From assembly GCF_900114785.1 (NCBI RefSeq), contig NZ_FOUG01000002.1, forward strand, positions 310,001-374,000: a stretch of DNA of 64,000 nucleotides, given 5' to 3'. Below are positions 46,387 through 58,182 of this stretch, piece by piece. Source of the DNA: Variovorax sp. OV329 (GTDB taxonomy: Bacteria; Pseudomonadota; Gammaproteobacteria; Burkholderiales; Burkholderiaceae_C). The notes beneath the pieces were generated by a model that saw only the letters and a program-made list of their open reading frames with translations, did not search any database and was not told the DNA's origin. Position numbers and translations under genes: made by a program. Position 1 is the first letter of the stretch. Every line of letters starts with the position of its first letter.

Positions 46387-48258
46387 TCAGCCGGCCCCCA
46401 GGGCCACTGCCACGTGGTAGGTGATGAAGCAAGCAATATAGGCCAGGCCGAACAGGTAGGCGGCCATGATCCACACATAGCGCCAGGAGTTGGTCTCGCG
46501 CTTGACCGCCGCCAGCGTCGACAGGCACTGGGGCGCAAAGACGAACCACACCATCAGCGAGAGCGCGGTGGCCAGCGACCAGCTGCCGGCGATGAGCGGC
46601 TCCAGCGCGCCGGCCACGTCGTCGCCGGTGGCCGAGAGCGCGTACACCGTGCCCAGGGCGCTGACCGCCACTTCGCGCGCGGCCATGCCGGGCACCAGCG
46701 CGATCGAGATCTGCCAGTTGAAGCCGATGGGCGAGAAGATGTACTCCAGCCCGCGGCCGATCATGCCGGCCAGGCTGTACTGGATGGCCGGCCCCGTCGC
46801 GCCTTCGGGCGGCGCGGGGAAGGTGGACAGGAACCACAGCACGATGGTCAGCGTGAGGATGATCGTGCCCACGCGTCGGATGAAGATCCAGGCGCGTTCG
46901 TACAGGCCCAGCAAGAGGTTGCGCAGGTTGGGCCAGCGGTACGCCGGCAGCTCCATCATCAGCGGCGAGTGCACCACGCCGCTGCGGAAGCGCTTCATCA
47001 CCCAGGCCACGGCCATGGCCGAGACGATGCCGAAGACGTACAGCGCGAACAGCACCAGCCCCTGCAGGTTGAAGATGCCGGCCACGTCGCGTGCCGGGAT
47101 GAAGGCGGCGATGAGCAGCGCATACACCGGCAGCCGCGCCGAGCAGGTCATGAGCGGCGCGATCATGATGGTGGTGATACGGTCGCGCCAGTTGCTGATG
47201 GTGCGGGTGGCCATCACGCCCGGAATCGCGCAGGCGAAGCTGGACAGGAGCGGAATGAAGGAGCGGCCCGACAGGCCCACGGTGCCCATCAGCCGGTCCA
47301 GCAGGAAGGCCGCGCGCGGCAGGTAGCCCGAGTCTTCCAGTGCCAGGATGAAGAGGAACAGGATCAGGATCTGCGGCAGGAAGACGATCACGCCGCCGGC
47401 GCCGGCAATGATGCCGTCCACCAGCAGGCTCTGCAGATGGCCTTCGGGGATCCAGGCCTTGAGCAGGTTGCCCAGCGCCTCGGTGCCGGACTTGATCGCG
47501 TCCATCGGCACCTCGGCCCAGCTGAACACCGCCTGGAACATCAGGAACAAGGCCACCGCCAGCACCAGCATGCCCCACACGGGGTGCATCACCACGCGGT
47601 CGATCCTGTCGCTGGTGGCCAGGCTGCCCACCGGCTCGCGCACCGCCACCGAGAGGATGCGGCGCACTTCGCGCTGGGTCGCCAGCACGTCCTCGAAGGC
47701 GGGTGCCTTCCAGCCGCTGGGCCTGGCCGGCTGCACCGGAACGTCGATGGCCGCCATCAGCGCCTTGGCCCCATCGGTGCTCACGCCGACGGTCTCGACC
47801 ACGGGCAAGCCCAGTTCCTGCGAAAGCTTCTTCGTGTCGACCTCGATGCCCTGGCGGCGCGCCATGTCGCTCATGTTGAGCGCCACCACCATGGGCAGGC
47901 CCAGGGCGCGCGCTTCCAGCACCAGGCGCAGGTTCAGGCGCAGGTTGGTGGCGTCGGTGACGCACACCAGCAGGTCGGGCAGTTCTTCCCTGCTCTGGCC
48001 GGTGACCACGTCGCGGGTCACGGCCTCGTCGGCGCTCAGCGCGTTGAGGCTGTAGGCGCCAGGCAGGTCGAGCACGAAGACGCGCCGGCCCGAGGGCGTG
48101 CGCAAAATGCCTTCCTTGCGCTCCACCGTCACGCCGGCGTAGTTGGCCACCTTCTGGCGGCTGCCGGTCAGCAGGTTGAACAGCGCCGTCTTGCCGCAGT
48201 TGGGATTGCCCAGCAGCGCGACGCGGTCGGGCAGGTTCAGGGCGCTTGCCTCAGCCAT
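46387..48258 (-). CDS. feoB: Ferrous iron transporter FeoB
   Basis: GTPase-coupled Fe(II) importer in the inner membrane. The cytoplasmic G domain (about 1-165) has 'LLGNPNCGKTALFNLLTGS', 'VLDLPGAYSLN' and 'ALNMSDMARR', followed by the helical GDI segment. The membrane part carries the gate-type motifs 'LPQILILFLFILALEDSG' and 'SFACAIPGVMATRTI', with eight or more helices. At 623 residues it is shorter than E. coli FeoB (773). The start overlaps the feoA stop by 8 bases, so the two are coupled. A Fur box lies upstream of feoA. Confidence 0.95.
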   Translation of the reverse strand: MAEASALNLPDRVALLGNPNCGKTALFNLLTGSRQKVANYAGVTVERKEGILRTPSGRRVFVLDLPGAYSLNALSADEAVTRDVVTGQSREELPDLLVCVTDATNLRLNLRLVLEARALGLPMVVALNMSDMARRQGIEVDTKKLSQELGLPVVETVGVSTDGAKALMAAIDVPVQPARPSGWKAPAFEDVLATQREVRRILSVAVREPVGSLATSDRIDRVVMHPVWGMLVLAVALFLMFQAVFSWAEVPMDAIKSGTEALGNLLKAWIPEGHLQSLLVDGIIAGAGGVIVFLPQILILFLFILALEDSGYLPRAAFLLDRLMGTVGLSGRSFIPLLSSFACAIPGVMATRTISNWRDRITTIMIAPLMTCSARLPVYALLIAAFIPARDVAGIFNLQGLVLFALYVFGIVSAMAVAWVMKRFRSGVVHSPLMMELPAYRWPNLRNLLLGLYERAWIFIRRVGTIILTLTIVLWFLSTFPAPPEGATGPAIQYSLAGMIGRGLEYIFSPIGFNWQISIALVPGMAAREVAVSALGTVYALSATGDDVAGALEPLIAGSWSLATALSLMVWFVFAPQCLSTLAAVKRETNSWRYVWIMAAYLFGLAYIACFITYHVAVALGAG

Positions 48259-48541
48259 GGTGCTCGGCTCCCGGCACGACGCGGATCAGCGCGGCCTCGT
48301 GGCGACGCAAGGCGAAGGTGGTGTGGCCCAGGCGCACGGCCAGCGGCTCGCGGCCCGGCACGCCGCTGGCCACGATGCGCACGGCCTCGCCAGGCACGAA
48401 ACCGATCTCGATCAGGCGAAGTGCCAGTTCGCGGTCCTCGGCAGACTCGGGCCGCTGCACGTCCAGCACGGTCGCCCATTGGTGGCTGGGAAATTGATCG
48501 AGGCTCAATGCGGCCGCCGCTACACCGGTCAAAGTCGTCAC
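48251..48541 (-). CDS. feoA: Iron transport accessory protein FeoA
   Basis: 96-residue SH3-like cytosolic protein that supports FeoB function. 'LRLIEIGFVPGEAVRIVASG' is the FeoA core, followed by 'PLAVRLGHTTFALRRHEAAL'. The start codon is GTG (48539-48541 on this strand), with AGGA about nine bases before it. The C-terminal His residues are not conserved in character. A 7-1-7 Fur box overlaps the region just upstream, making the feoA-feoB-(Cys-rich protein) operon iron-regulated. Confidence 0.93.
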   Translation of the reverse strand: MTTLTGVAAAALSLDQFPSHQWATVLDVQRPESAEDRELALRLIEIGFVPGEAVRIVASGVPGREPLAVRLGHTTFALRRHEAALIRVVPGAEHHG

Positions 48542-48785
48542 CCGTGGAGATCCTGTTTTAAAAATGAGAATTATTCTCGAAAACTAGCTCCTCCGCGCTG
48601 ATGACCCCAAACAGCCTACAAGCCACGTCGAATTTGCCGCCCTACGCCGCATGGGCAACCCAACCGGGGCCGGAAGCCATAGGGCCGCCGGCGGGCCGGC
48701 TGGACCTCCGGCCAATGACGCCAGCCGGGCCTTCAACCTAGACTTTTCCTAGCGCATTTCGCGGATGGAAAGGGAGGAGCAGGCG
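48542..48785. other. 244-bp intergenic region between feoA and the peptidoglycan hydrolase
   Basis: Divergent genes on both sides. Contents: the Fur box at 48565-48579 for feoA, then GC-rich sequence (48620-48740) without a gene, and a strong ribosome site GGGAGGAG at 48772-48779 for the rightward gene. No good -35/-10 for the rightward gene is visible. Confidence 0.5.
48565..48579. promoter_or_regulatory. Fur box of feoAB
   Basis: TGAGAAT-T-ATTCTCG, a 7-1-7 inverted repeat matching the Fur consensus TGATAAT-N-ATTATCA with the common G variant. It is flanked by A-rich runs and lies 24 bases ahead of the feoA GTG start. Fe-Fur binding would repress the operon. Confidence 0.88.
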
Positions 48786-49700
48786 ATGACAGCAGCGGCA
48801 CGAAACATCCTGGCGTCGGTGGGCCTGGGCGGCGCCAACCTGGCGAACGACGTGGCGACAGTGCAGTCCATGCTCAACCACGTGCCCTCCGGCAAGGGTG
48901 GACCGGCGCCGGGACTGGACACCGACGGCAAATGCGGCCCACTGACGGTGGGCGCGATCCGCAACTTCCAGTTCACGCAGTTCAACGCCGCGGACGGCCG
49001 AGTGGACGTGGGCCACCGCACCATCGAGCGCCTGCAGGGCTTCGACCAGGGGCCAGGCGCAGCGCCGGCGCCGCTGCCGGGCGGCATTGCACCGCCGCAG
49101 ATCGTGACGCCGCCGGGCTTCCTGCCGCCCAAGTCGGACCCCGGTGCATCGCCGACCTTCGCCATGCCGCCCGGCCTTTCGCCGCTGCGCCGCCGGATCC
49201 TGGAAATCGGCATGGGCGAGGCACAGCCCGAGCCCGCCGTGACCGACCTGAAAACCGTGCGCGACGGCAACGAGACGGTGCGCGCCGGCTGGCAGCGCCT
49301 GAAGCAGTACTTCGACGAGGGCGTGGAAGGCTGGAGCGAGCAGAAGTGGAAGGACAAGGCCACCTGGGACGGCGTGCGCATCCCGGGCAAGCGCATCCCG
49401 CAGCCTGGCACCTCCGGCGTGAGCTGGTGCGGCATCTTCGCGACCTGGGTGGCGCGCACGGCCGGCGCCCAGACCAAGTGGCGCATCGGCGCCGGGCCCA
49501 CGGGGCTCAAGCTGAACTTCGGGCGCAACTGCCGGCCCGGCGACATCGCCGTCATGGCCAAGGACGTGCACCACTTCATCGTGGCCAGCCCGCTGGGCGA
49601 CGAGATCGTCACCATCAACGGGAACTCGAACAACCAGGCCATCCTGGTCAAGCCCAGGCCGCTGAGCAGCGTCGTGTACTTCTACAGTGTCGAGGACTGA
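48786..49700 (+). CDS. Peptidoglycan-binding cysteine hydrolase (CHAP/NlpC-P60-like), no signal peptide
   Basis: 304 residues. A PG-binding-1-like domain (about 12-85: 'LANDVATVQSMLNH', 'DTDGKCGPLTVGAIRNFQ') is joined by a Pro-rich linker (about 88-130) to a cysteine hydrolase domain. The nucleophile is Cys215 in 'GVSWCGIFATWVARTAG', the His is 262 or 263 in 'KDVHHFIVAS', and an Asn-rich loop 'NGNSNNQ' follows. It resembles CHAP or NlpC/P60 amidases or T6SS Tae-like effectors. No signal peptide, membrane segment or adjacent immunity gene is seen. It ends at a terminator hairpin before convergent acnA. Target bond and export route are unknown. Confidence 0.72.
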   Translation: MTAAARNILASVGLGGANLANDVATVQSMLNHVPSGKGGPAPGLDTDGKCGPLTVGAIRNFQFTQFNAADGRVDVGHRTIERLQGFDQGPGAAPAPLPGGIAPPQIVTPPGFLPPKSDPGASPTFAMPPGLSPLRRRILEIGMGEAQPEPAVTDLKTVRDGNETVRAGWQRLKQYFDEGVEGWSEQKWKDKATWDGVRIPGKRIPQPGTSGVSWCGIFATWVARTAGAQTKWRIGAGPTGLKLNFGRNCRPGDIAVMAKDVHHFIVASPLGDEIVTINGNSNNQAILVKPRPLSSVVYFYSVED

Positions 49701-49702
49701 TG

Positions 49703-49735
49703 GAAGAAGGCGCTCGCAGGGGGCGCCTTCTTCCG
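49703..49735. terminator. Hairpin between convergent hydrolase and acnA genes
   Basis: 12-bp arms GGAAGAAGGCGC and GCGCCTTCTTCC around a 9-base loop (TCGCAGGGG). No long T tract follows in either direction, so it may stop transcription only partly. Confidence 0.6.
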
Positions 49736-49745
49736 GCCGCGCCGA

Positions 49746-52607
<2,862 letters not shown>

Positions 52608-52683
52608 GGGCAACTCCTTCTTGGGGGCGGATGTGGGGATCGGGTTTGAAGATAGCAGGGAACGATGAAGCCGGCATGCCCCT

Positions 52684-52702
52684 CATGACCTGCAAGGTCA
52701 TG
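52684..52702. promoter_or_regulatory. Palindrome upstream of the XRE regulator (candidate operator)
   Basis: CATGACCT and AGGTCATG are perfect 8-bp arms around GCA. It ends 25 bases before the XRE start and 77 bases ahead of the divergent acnA start, so one site could control both genes. The neighbouring XRE/MmyB protein is the natural candidate binder. Confidence 0.6.
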
Positions 52703-52727
52703 TCTTTGGTGACTGGACACGCCTAGG

Positions 52728-53552
52728 ATGCGCACCATGACAATGCATGCCGCGCCGCCCAACGCCGCCGATCCATTCGGCAAGCACCTGCGCCACTGGC
52801 GCCAGCAACGGCGCCTGAGCCAGCTCGATCTCGCCCAGGAGGCGGATATTTCCACCCGCCATCTGAGCTACGTGGAAACCGGCCGCGCCGCGCCCAGCCG
52901 CGAGATGGTGCTGCGCCTGGCCGAGCGCCTGGAAGTGCCGCTGCGCGAGCGCAATGCCCTGCTGGTGGCCGCCGGCTATGCGCCCATGTACCGCCAGCGC
53001 TCGCTGGACGATCCGGCCATGGCGGCGGCGCGGCAGGCGGTGGACCTGGTGCTCAAGGGGCACGAGCCCTTTCCTGCCCTGGCGGTGGACCGCCACTGGC
53101 ACCTGGTGGCCGCCAACGCAGTGGTGCCGCTGCTCATGGCCGGTGCCGAACCGGAACTGCTCAAGCCGCCCATCAACGTACTGCGACTGAGCCTGCATCC
53201 CAAGGGCCTGGCGCCGCGTATCGCCAACCTGGCGCAGTGGCGCGAGCATCTGCTCGAACGGCTGGCCCAGCAGATCTCGGTCACGGGCGACAGCGTGCTT
53301 TCTGCCCTGCGCAGCGAGCTCGCGGCCTATCCGGTCGGGCACGCCGGCCACGAGGCGCCGGTCGCGGGGGGCGAACTGGCCGGCGTGGTCGTGCCCTTCC
53401 AGCTCATGACGCCGCAGGGCGTGCTCAGCTTCATCAGCACCACCACCATCTTCGGCACACCGGTGGACGTGACGCTGCAGGAACTGGCGGTGGAATCCTT
53501 CTTCCCCGCCGATGCCCGCACGGCCGAGGCACTGTCCGCCTTGCGACGCTAG
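52728..53552 (+). CDS. XRE-family regulator with MmyB-like ligand domain
   Basis: 274 residues. An XRE HTH (about 18-75): 'KHLRHWRQQRRLSQLDLAQE', 'ISTRHLSYVETGRAAPSREM'. It is followed by the MmyB-type PAS-like ligand-binding domain: 'AALVDRHWHLV'-like segment 'ALAVDRHWHLVAANAVVPLL', 'NVLRLSLHPKGLAPRIANL' and 'LQELAVESFFPAD'. MmyB regulators bind fatty acids or other small ligands and repress adjacent genes. Its candidate operator lies 25 bases upstream. It is divergent from acnA and convergent with the serine hydrolase, which is a candidate target. Confidence 0.9.
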   Translation: MRTMTMHAAPPNAADPFGKHLRHWRQQRRLSQLDLAQEADISTRHLSYVETGRAAPSREMVLRLAERLEVPLRERNALLVAAGYAPMYRQRSLDDPAMAAARQAVDLVLKGHEPFPALAVDRHWHLVAANAVVPLLMAGAEPELLKPPINVLRLSLHPKGLAPRIANLAQWREHLLERLAQQISVTGDSVLSALRSELAAYPVGHAGHEAPVAGGELAGVVVPFQLMTPQGVLSFISTTTIFGTPVDVTLQELAVESFFPADARTAEALSALRR

Positions 53553-54761
53553 CCGCCCGGCTTGCCCGCCGCCTCGTCGTCGACGGCCTTCTGCACGGCG
53601 CGGTAGAAGGCCTCGCGTGCCGCGCTGGCCGTGCGGTCCTGCGCGCCGCCGGCCCCAGTTGGCGTTGGACGCGATCACCAGCTTGCGCCTGGGGTCGATG
53701 AAGATGCCCTGGCCGAAGATGCCGCGCGCGGAGAAGCTGCCGTCGTCGTAGGTCCACCACTGGTAGCCGTAGCCGCGACCGGGGTAGCCGATGTCGGCCT
53801 GGCGGGTGGTGGCCTGGGCCAGCCAGCCGTCGGGCACCACCGGCTGGCCGTTGGCCTTCGCGCCATCGAGGATGAACTGGCCGAAGCGCGCGAAGTCGCG
53901 CGTGGCCGCCTGGATGCAGCAGCCGCTGATCTCCTGGCCGGTGCGGCTGAGGATCCAGGTAGCCTGCTGCTCCATGCCCGCAGGCACCCAGATCTTTTCC
54001 GACAGGTAGGTGGCCAGCGGCTTGCCCGTGGCGCGCGAGAGCAGCACGCCCACCAGGTTGGTCTCGCCGGTGCTGTAGTTCCAGCGTGTGCCGGCCGGCG
54101 CGACGCGCGGCAGCTTGCGCAGGTAGCTGACCAGCGAGTCCACGCCCTCCTCGGGCTGGTGGTTGTTGAAGCGGGCCACGTCCGACCTCGGGTCGGCATA
54201 GTCCTCGTTCCACTTCACGCCCGAGGTCATGGTCAGCAACTGGCGGATGCTCACCTGGTCATAGGCCGAGCCCTTCATCTCCTGGATGTAATCGCTGACC
54301 TTGTCCTCCAGGCTGCGGATCTGGCCGTCGCGCACCGCGGCACCCATCAGCGTGGAGGTGATGGACTTGGCCACCGAGAAGCTGGTCCAGCGGCCCTGGG
54401 CGTCGAAGTCGAGGCCGTAGCGCTCCAGGCGCAGCTTGCCGTCCTGCAGGATCACGATGGCCGCGCTGCGCTGGCTTGCCATGTACTCGTTCAGGTCCAG
54501 CGGCAGGGCCAGCGGCGCGCCGGCCGGCAGCGGCGAAGGCTTGTCGGCCGCGGCCACCACGCGCGCCTTGGCCAGGATGGGCAGCCGGTCCAGCGCGCGG
54601 AAAGCCGCGTCGCGCTGCGGCTGGCTCCAGAAGAGCACGTCGCGGTTGGTGGGCAGCGTGGCCAGCAGGCCGCGCGTTTCCTTGTCCAGGCTCGACCATC
54701 CGGCGGCGCCGGCGACGAGCACCAGGGCCAGGATTCCAAGTACGATTCTTCCGAGCTTCAT
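53549..54761 (-). pseudogene. Serine hydrolase (class C beta-lactamase/NylB-like), frameshifted near its 3' end
   Basis: Residues 1-390 read normally: a signal-anchor 'LGRIVLGILALVLVAGAAGW', the catalytic S-x-x-K as 'SVAK' (Ser129, Lys132), Tyr229 in 'WNYSTGETN' and the third-box GQG in 'GIFGQGIF'. After 'ASNANW' the frame breaks in a run of four C at 53653-53656 on the + strand. Removing one base restores 'REAFYRAVQKAVDDEAAGKP' and a TAG stop at 53549-53551, giving 403 residues. As written the frame runs on across the XRE gene to 52698. Either a real mutation or a sequencing error in a homopolymer. The substrate is unknown; penicillin is not implied. Confidence 0.85.
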
Positions 54762-54849
54762 GCTGCCATCCCGCGTTGCTGTGTGTTCGGCGCATTGGAC
54801 AGCAATCCCCGCATGCGCCGCATCCGCAATGAACCGGAGGCCACCAAAG

Positions 54850-54877
54850 AAAAAGACCCGCCGAGGCGGGTCTTTTT
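54850..54877 (-). terminator. Terminator of the acnB operon
   Basis: AAAAAGACCCGCC / GGCGGGTCTTTTT, 12 to 13 bp with a minimal loop, directly after the acnB stop. It also separates the acnB operon from the serine hydrolase gene. Confidence 0.92.
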
Positions 54878-54901
54878 CAGGCGTCGCGCGAGGCGAAGGG
54901 A

Positions 54902-57496
54902 TCAGGCCGCCACGGTGGCAGCCGCTTCGGTGAACTCCTCGATCTTGTCGAAGTTCAGGTACTGGTAGATCTGGCCGGCGCTGGAGTTGAGCACGCCCAT
55001 GTCGGCCATGTACTCGTCCCTGCTCGGGATCTTGCCCAGCTTGGAGCAGATCGAGGCCAGCTCGGCGCTGCCCAGGTACACGTTGGTGTTCTTGCCCAGG
55101 CGGTTGGGGAAGTTGCGGGTGCTGGTGGACATCACCGTGGCGCCTTCGCGCACCTGTGCCTGGTTGCCCATGCACAGCGAGCAGCCGGGCATCTCGGTGC
55201 GTGCGCCGGCATTGCCGAACACGCCGTAATGGCCTTCCTCGGTCAGTTGCTGCGCGTCCATCTTGGTGGGCGGTGCGATCCACAGCTTCACCGGGATGTC
55301 GCGCTTGCCTTCCAGCAGCTTGGAGGCTGCGCGGAAGTGGCCGATGTTGGTCATGCACGAGCCGATGAACACCTCGTCGATCTTGGCGCCGGCGACTTCG
55401 GACAGCGTCTTCACGTCGTCCGGGTCGTTCGGGCAGGCCACGATGGGCTCGTGCACGTCGGCCAGGTCGATCTCGATGACGGCCGCGTATTCGGCGTCGG
55501 CATCGGGCTGCAGCAGTTCCTGGTTCTTGAGCCAGGCTTCCTGCGCGGCAATGCGGCGGGCCAGCGTGCGGGCGTCGGCATAGCCTTCGGCGATCATCCA
55601 CTTCATCAGCGTGATGTTGCTGTTGATGTACTCGGCGATCGGTTCCTTGTTCAGGCGCACGGTGCAGCCGGCGGCCGAGCGTTCGGCCGAGGCGTCGGAC
55701 AGCTCGAAGGCCTGTTCCACCTTCAGGTCGGGCAGGCCCTCGATCTCGAGGATGCGGCCGGAGAAGATGTTCTTCTTGCCCTTCTTCTCGACCGTCAGCA
55801 GGCCCGCCTTGATGGCGTACAGCGGAATGGCGTTGACCAGGTCGCGCAGGGTGACGCCGGGCTGCATCTTGCCCTTGAAGCGCACCAGCACCGATTCGGG
55901 CATGTCCAGCGGCATGACGCCAGTCGCGGCAGCGAAGGCCACCAGGCCCGAGCCGGCCGGGAAGCTGATGCCGATGGGGAAGCGGGTGTGCGAGTCACCG
56001 CCGGTGCCCACGGTGTCGGGCGTCAGCAGGCGGTTGAGCCAGCTGTGGATCACGCCGTCGCCCGGGCGCAGCGAGACGCCGCCGCGCGTGGCCATGAAGT
56101 CGGGCAGCTCGTGGTGCATCTTCACGTCGACCTTCTTCGGGTAGGCCGCCGTGTGGCAGAACGATTGCATGACCAGGTCGGCCGAGAAGCCCAGGCAGGC
56201 CAGGTCCTTCAGCTCGTCGCGGGTCATCGGGCCGGTGGTGTCCTGCGAGCCGACCGAGGTCATCTTGGGTTCGCAGTAGGTGCCCGGGCGCACGCCCTGG
56301 CCTTCGGGCAGGCCGCATGCGCGGCCGACCATCTTCTGGGCCAGCGAGAAGCCCTTGCCGCTGTCGACCGGCGCCTGAGGCAGGCGGAACAGCGTGGAAG
56401 CGGGCAGGCCCAGGGCCTCGCGCGCCTTGGACGTGAGGCCACGGCCGATGATCAGCGGAATGCGGCCGCCGGCGCGCACTTCGTCGAACAGCACCTCGCT
56501 CTTGACCTGGAATTGCGCGATGACTTCGCCGTTCTTCAGGGCCTTGCCTTCGTAGGGGCGCAGCTCGACGACGTCGCCCATGTTCATCTGGCTCACGTCC
56601 AGCTCGATGGGCAGGGCGCCCGCGTCTTCCATCGTGTTGTAGAAGATGGGGGCGATCTTGTTGCCCAGGCACACGCCGCCGAAGCGCTTGTTCGGGATGA
56701 AGGGGATGTCGTCGCCGGTGAACCACAGCACCGAGTTGGTCGCGCTCTTGCGCGAGGAACCCGTGCCCACCACGTCGCCCACGTAGGCCACCAGGTGGCC
56801 CTTGTCCTTGAGGGCCTCGATGAACTTGATCGGGCCGCGCTTGCCGTCTTCTTCGGGCGTGAAGGAGGCGCCTTCGCGCTTGTTCTTCAGCATCGCCAGG
56901 GCGTGCATCGGGATGTCGGGACGGGTGGTGGCGTCGGGGGCCGGCGAGAGGTCGTCGGTGTTGGTCTCGCCAGGCACCTTGAAGACCGTGATGGTCAGGC
57001 TCTTGGGCACTTCGGGGCGGCTGGTGAACCACTCGGCATCGGCCCAGCTCTGCAGGACGGACTTGGCGTTGGCATTGCCCTTGTCGGCCAGTTCCTTGAC
57101 GTCGTGGAACTGGTCGAACATCAGCAGGGTCTTCTTCAGGCCGTCGGCGGCGACGGCGCCCACTTCGGCGTCACCGAGCAGGTCGATCAGCGGGCTGATG
57201 TTGTAGCCGCCCAGCATGGTGCCCAGCAGCTCGGTGGCGCGGGCGCGCGAGATCAGCGAGCACTTCTCGCTGCCGTGCGCCACGGCGGCCAGGTAGCTGG
57301 CCTTGACCTTGGCGGCATCGTCCACGCCGGCGGGCACGCGGTGGGTGATCAGCTCGACCAGGAACTGGCCCTCGGCCGCGTCCGCAGGCTTCTTCAGCAA
57401 CTCGATCAGCTCGGCCGTCTGCTGGGCCGACAGCGGCAGCGGCGGGATGCCGAGGGCGGCGCGCTCGGCGACATGGGCACGGTAGGCTTGCAACAT
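54902..57496 (-). CDS. acnB: Aconitate hydratase B
   Basis: The main bacterial aconitase of the citric acid cycle; also an iron-dependent RNA binder when the cluster is lost. At 864 residues it matches E. coli AcnB (865). The N-terminal HEAT-like domain starts '[20 protein letters not shown]'. Cluster ligands are in '[12 protein letters not shown]' and '[13 protein letters not shown]'. '[19 protein letters not shown]' is the AcnB signature. It ends at a strong terminator. It is the last gene of the mdh-tam-citE-secreted-acnB run. Confidence 0.97.
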   Translation of the reverse strand: MLQAYRAHVAERAALGIPPLPLSAQQTAELIELLKKPADAAEGQFLVELITHRVPAGVDDAAKVKASYLAAVAHGSEKCSLISRARATELLGTMLGGYNISPLIDLLGDAEVGAVAADGLKKTLLMFDQFHDVKELADKGNANAKSVLQSWADAEWFTSRPEVPKSLTITVFKVPGETNTDDLSPAPDATTRPDIPMHALAMLKNKREGASFTPEEDGKRGPIKFIEALKDKGHLVAYVGDVVGTGSSRKSATNSVLWFTGDDIPFIPNKRFGGVCLGNKIAPIFYNTMEDAGALPIELDVSQMNMGDVVELRPYEGKALKNGEVIAQFQVKSEVLFDEVRAGGRIPLIIGRGLTSKAREALGLPASTLFRLPQAPVDSGKGFSLAQKMVGRACGLPEGQGVRPGTYCEPKMTSVGSQDTTGPMTRDELKDLACLGFSADLVMQSFCHTAAYPKKVDVKMHHELPDFMATRGGVSLRPGDGVIHSWLNRLLTPDTVGTGGDSHTRFPIGISFPAGSGLVAFAAATGVMPLDMPESVLVRFKGKMQPGVTLRDLVNAIPLYAIKAGLLTVEKKGKKNIFSGRILEIEGLPDLKVEQAFELSDASAERSAAGCTVRLNKEPIAEYINSNITLMKWMIAEGYADARTLARRIAAQEAWLKNQELLQPDADAEYAAVIEIDLADVHEPIVACPNDPDDVKTLSEVAGAKIDEVFIGSCMTNIGHFRAASKLLEGKRDIPVKLWIAPPTKMDAQQLTEEGHYGVFGNAGARTEMPGCSLCMGNQAQVREGATVMSTSTRNFPNRLGKNTNVYLGSAELASICSKLGKIPSRDEYMADMGVLNSSAGQIYQYLNFDKIEEFTEAAATVAA

Positions 57497-57581
57497 TTTT
57501 CGTTCTCTTTCGGTTCTCGAAACTCTGGCGGCCTATGCAAGAGGCGGGCCGCCGTCGCCGTGGGGCGTCAGGAGCGCAGGC

Positions 57582-58139
57582 TTACTTGGCCGGGGCGTCG
57601 GCGCCCTCGAACAGGCTCTTGGGCGGGTTCTTCTTCATTTCCTCTTCCACCGCCAGCTGCTGGTTCGCCTGGCACTGGTCGGCCAGGCGCTCGCCCTTCT
57701 TCTGGCTCATCAGCATGGACTTGTTGCCCAGCTGCAGCCACATGGCTTCGGCGCGCGGGTCTTCCAGGCGGATCGCGCCGGTGCGGCTGTTGACCGGGTG
57801 CATGCGGAATTTCTGCTTGCCCAGTGACACGTTGAAGAACCCTTCCTTGGCAGGGTCGGCCGCGATGTCCACGCTGGCGCCCAGCTCGCACTTGATGTGG
57901 CCGGTGATCACCGACTTGGCGACGGCGATGTCTTCCGGCGTCAGCACCACGTTGGTGTCGTCGGAGATGGGCTTGGCCTCTTCGATTTCCTTGATGATGG
58001 GCTTGGGCACCACCTTTTGCGTGACGCGCTTGCCGGTCGTCGGCGCCTTGTAGGGCTTGGGCGTCGTGGTGGAGGTCTGTGCATTTGCGGCAAGCGGCAG
58101 CGACAGGGCCAAGGCAGCAACGAGGAGGATTTTTTTCAT
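57582..58139 (-). CDS. Secreted protein of unknown function
   Basis: 185 residues. A clear Sec signal peptide 'MKKILLVAALALSLPLAANA' is cleaved at ANA. The mature region is Lys/Pro/Thr-rich at first ('QTSTTTPKPYKAPTTGK') and then forms a compact domain with 'AKSVITGHIKCELGASVDIA' and a second Cys in 'LADQCQANQQLAVEEEM'. The two Cys could form a disulfide. I do not recognise the family. A GGA-rich ribosome site and position inside the mdh-acnB operon argue it is real. Confidence 0.75.
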   Translation of the reverse strand: MKKILLVAALALSLPLAANAQTSTTTPKPYKAPTTGKRVTQKVVPKPIIKEIEEAKPISDDTNVVLTPEDIAVAKSVITGHIKCELGASVDIAADPAKEGFFNVSLGKQKFRMHPVNSRTGAIRLEDPRAEAMWLQLGNKSMLMSQKKGERLADQCQANQQLAVEEEMKKNPPKSLFEGADAPAK

Positions 58140-58182
58140 GTGGGCTTCCTTGAAAGAAAAGCTGAGGTCTACGGGTGAAAGG

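Noticed and set aside
52698..55601. 967-codon leftward frame covering the serine hydrolase
   Set aside because: Its ends are out-of-frame readings of acnB and the XRE gene; only 53657-54761 shows hydrolase sequence, which led to the frameshift interpretation.
55229..57793. 854-codon rightward open frame opposite acnB
   Set aside because: Antisense shadow of acnB, low-complexity His/Arg/Gly/Val composition.
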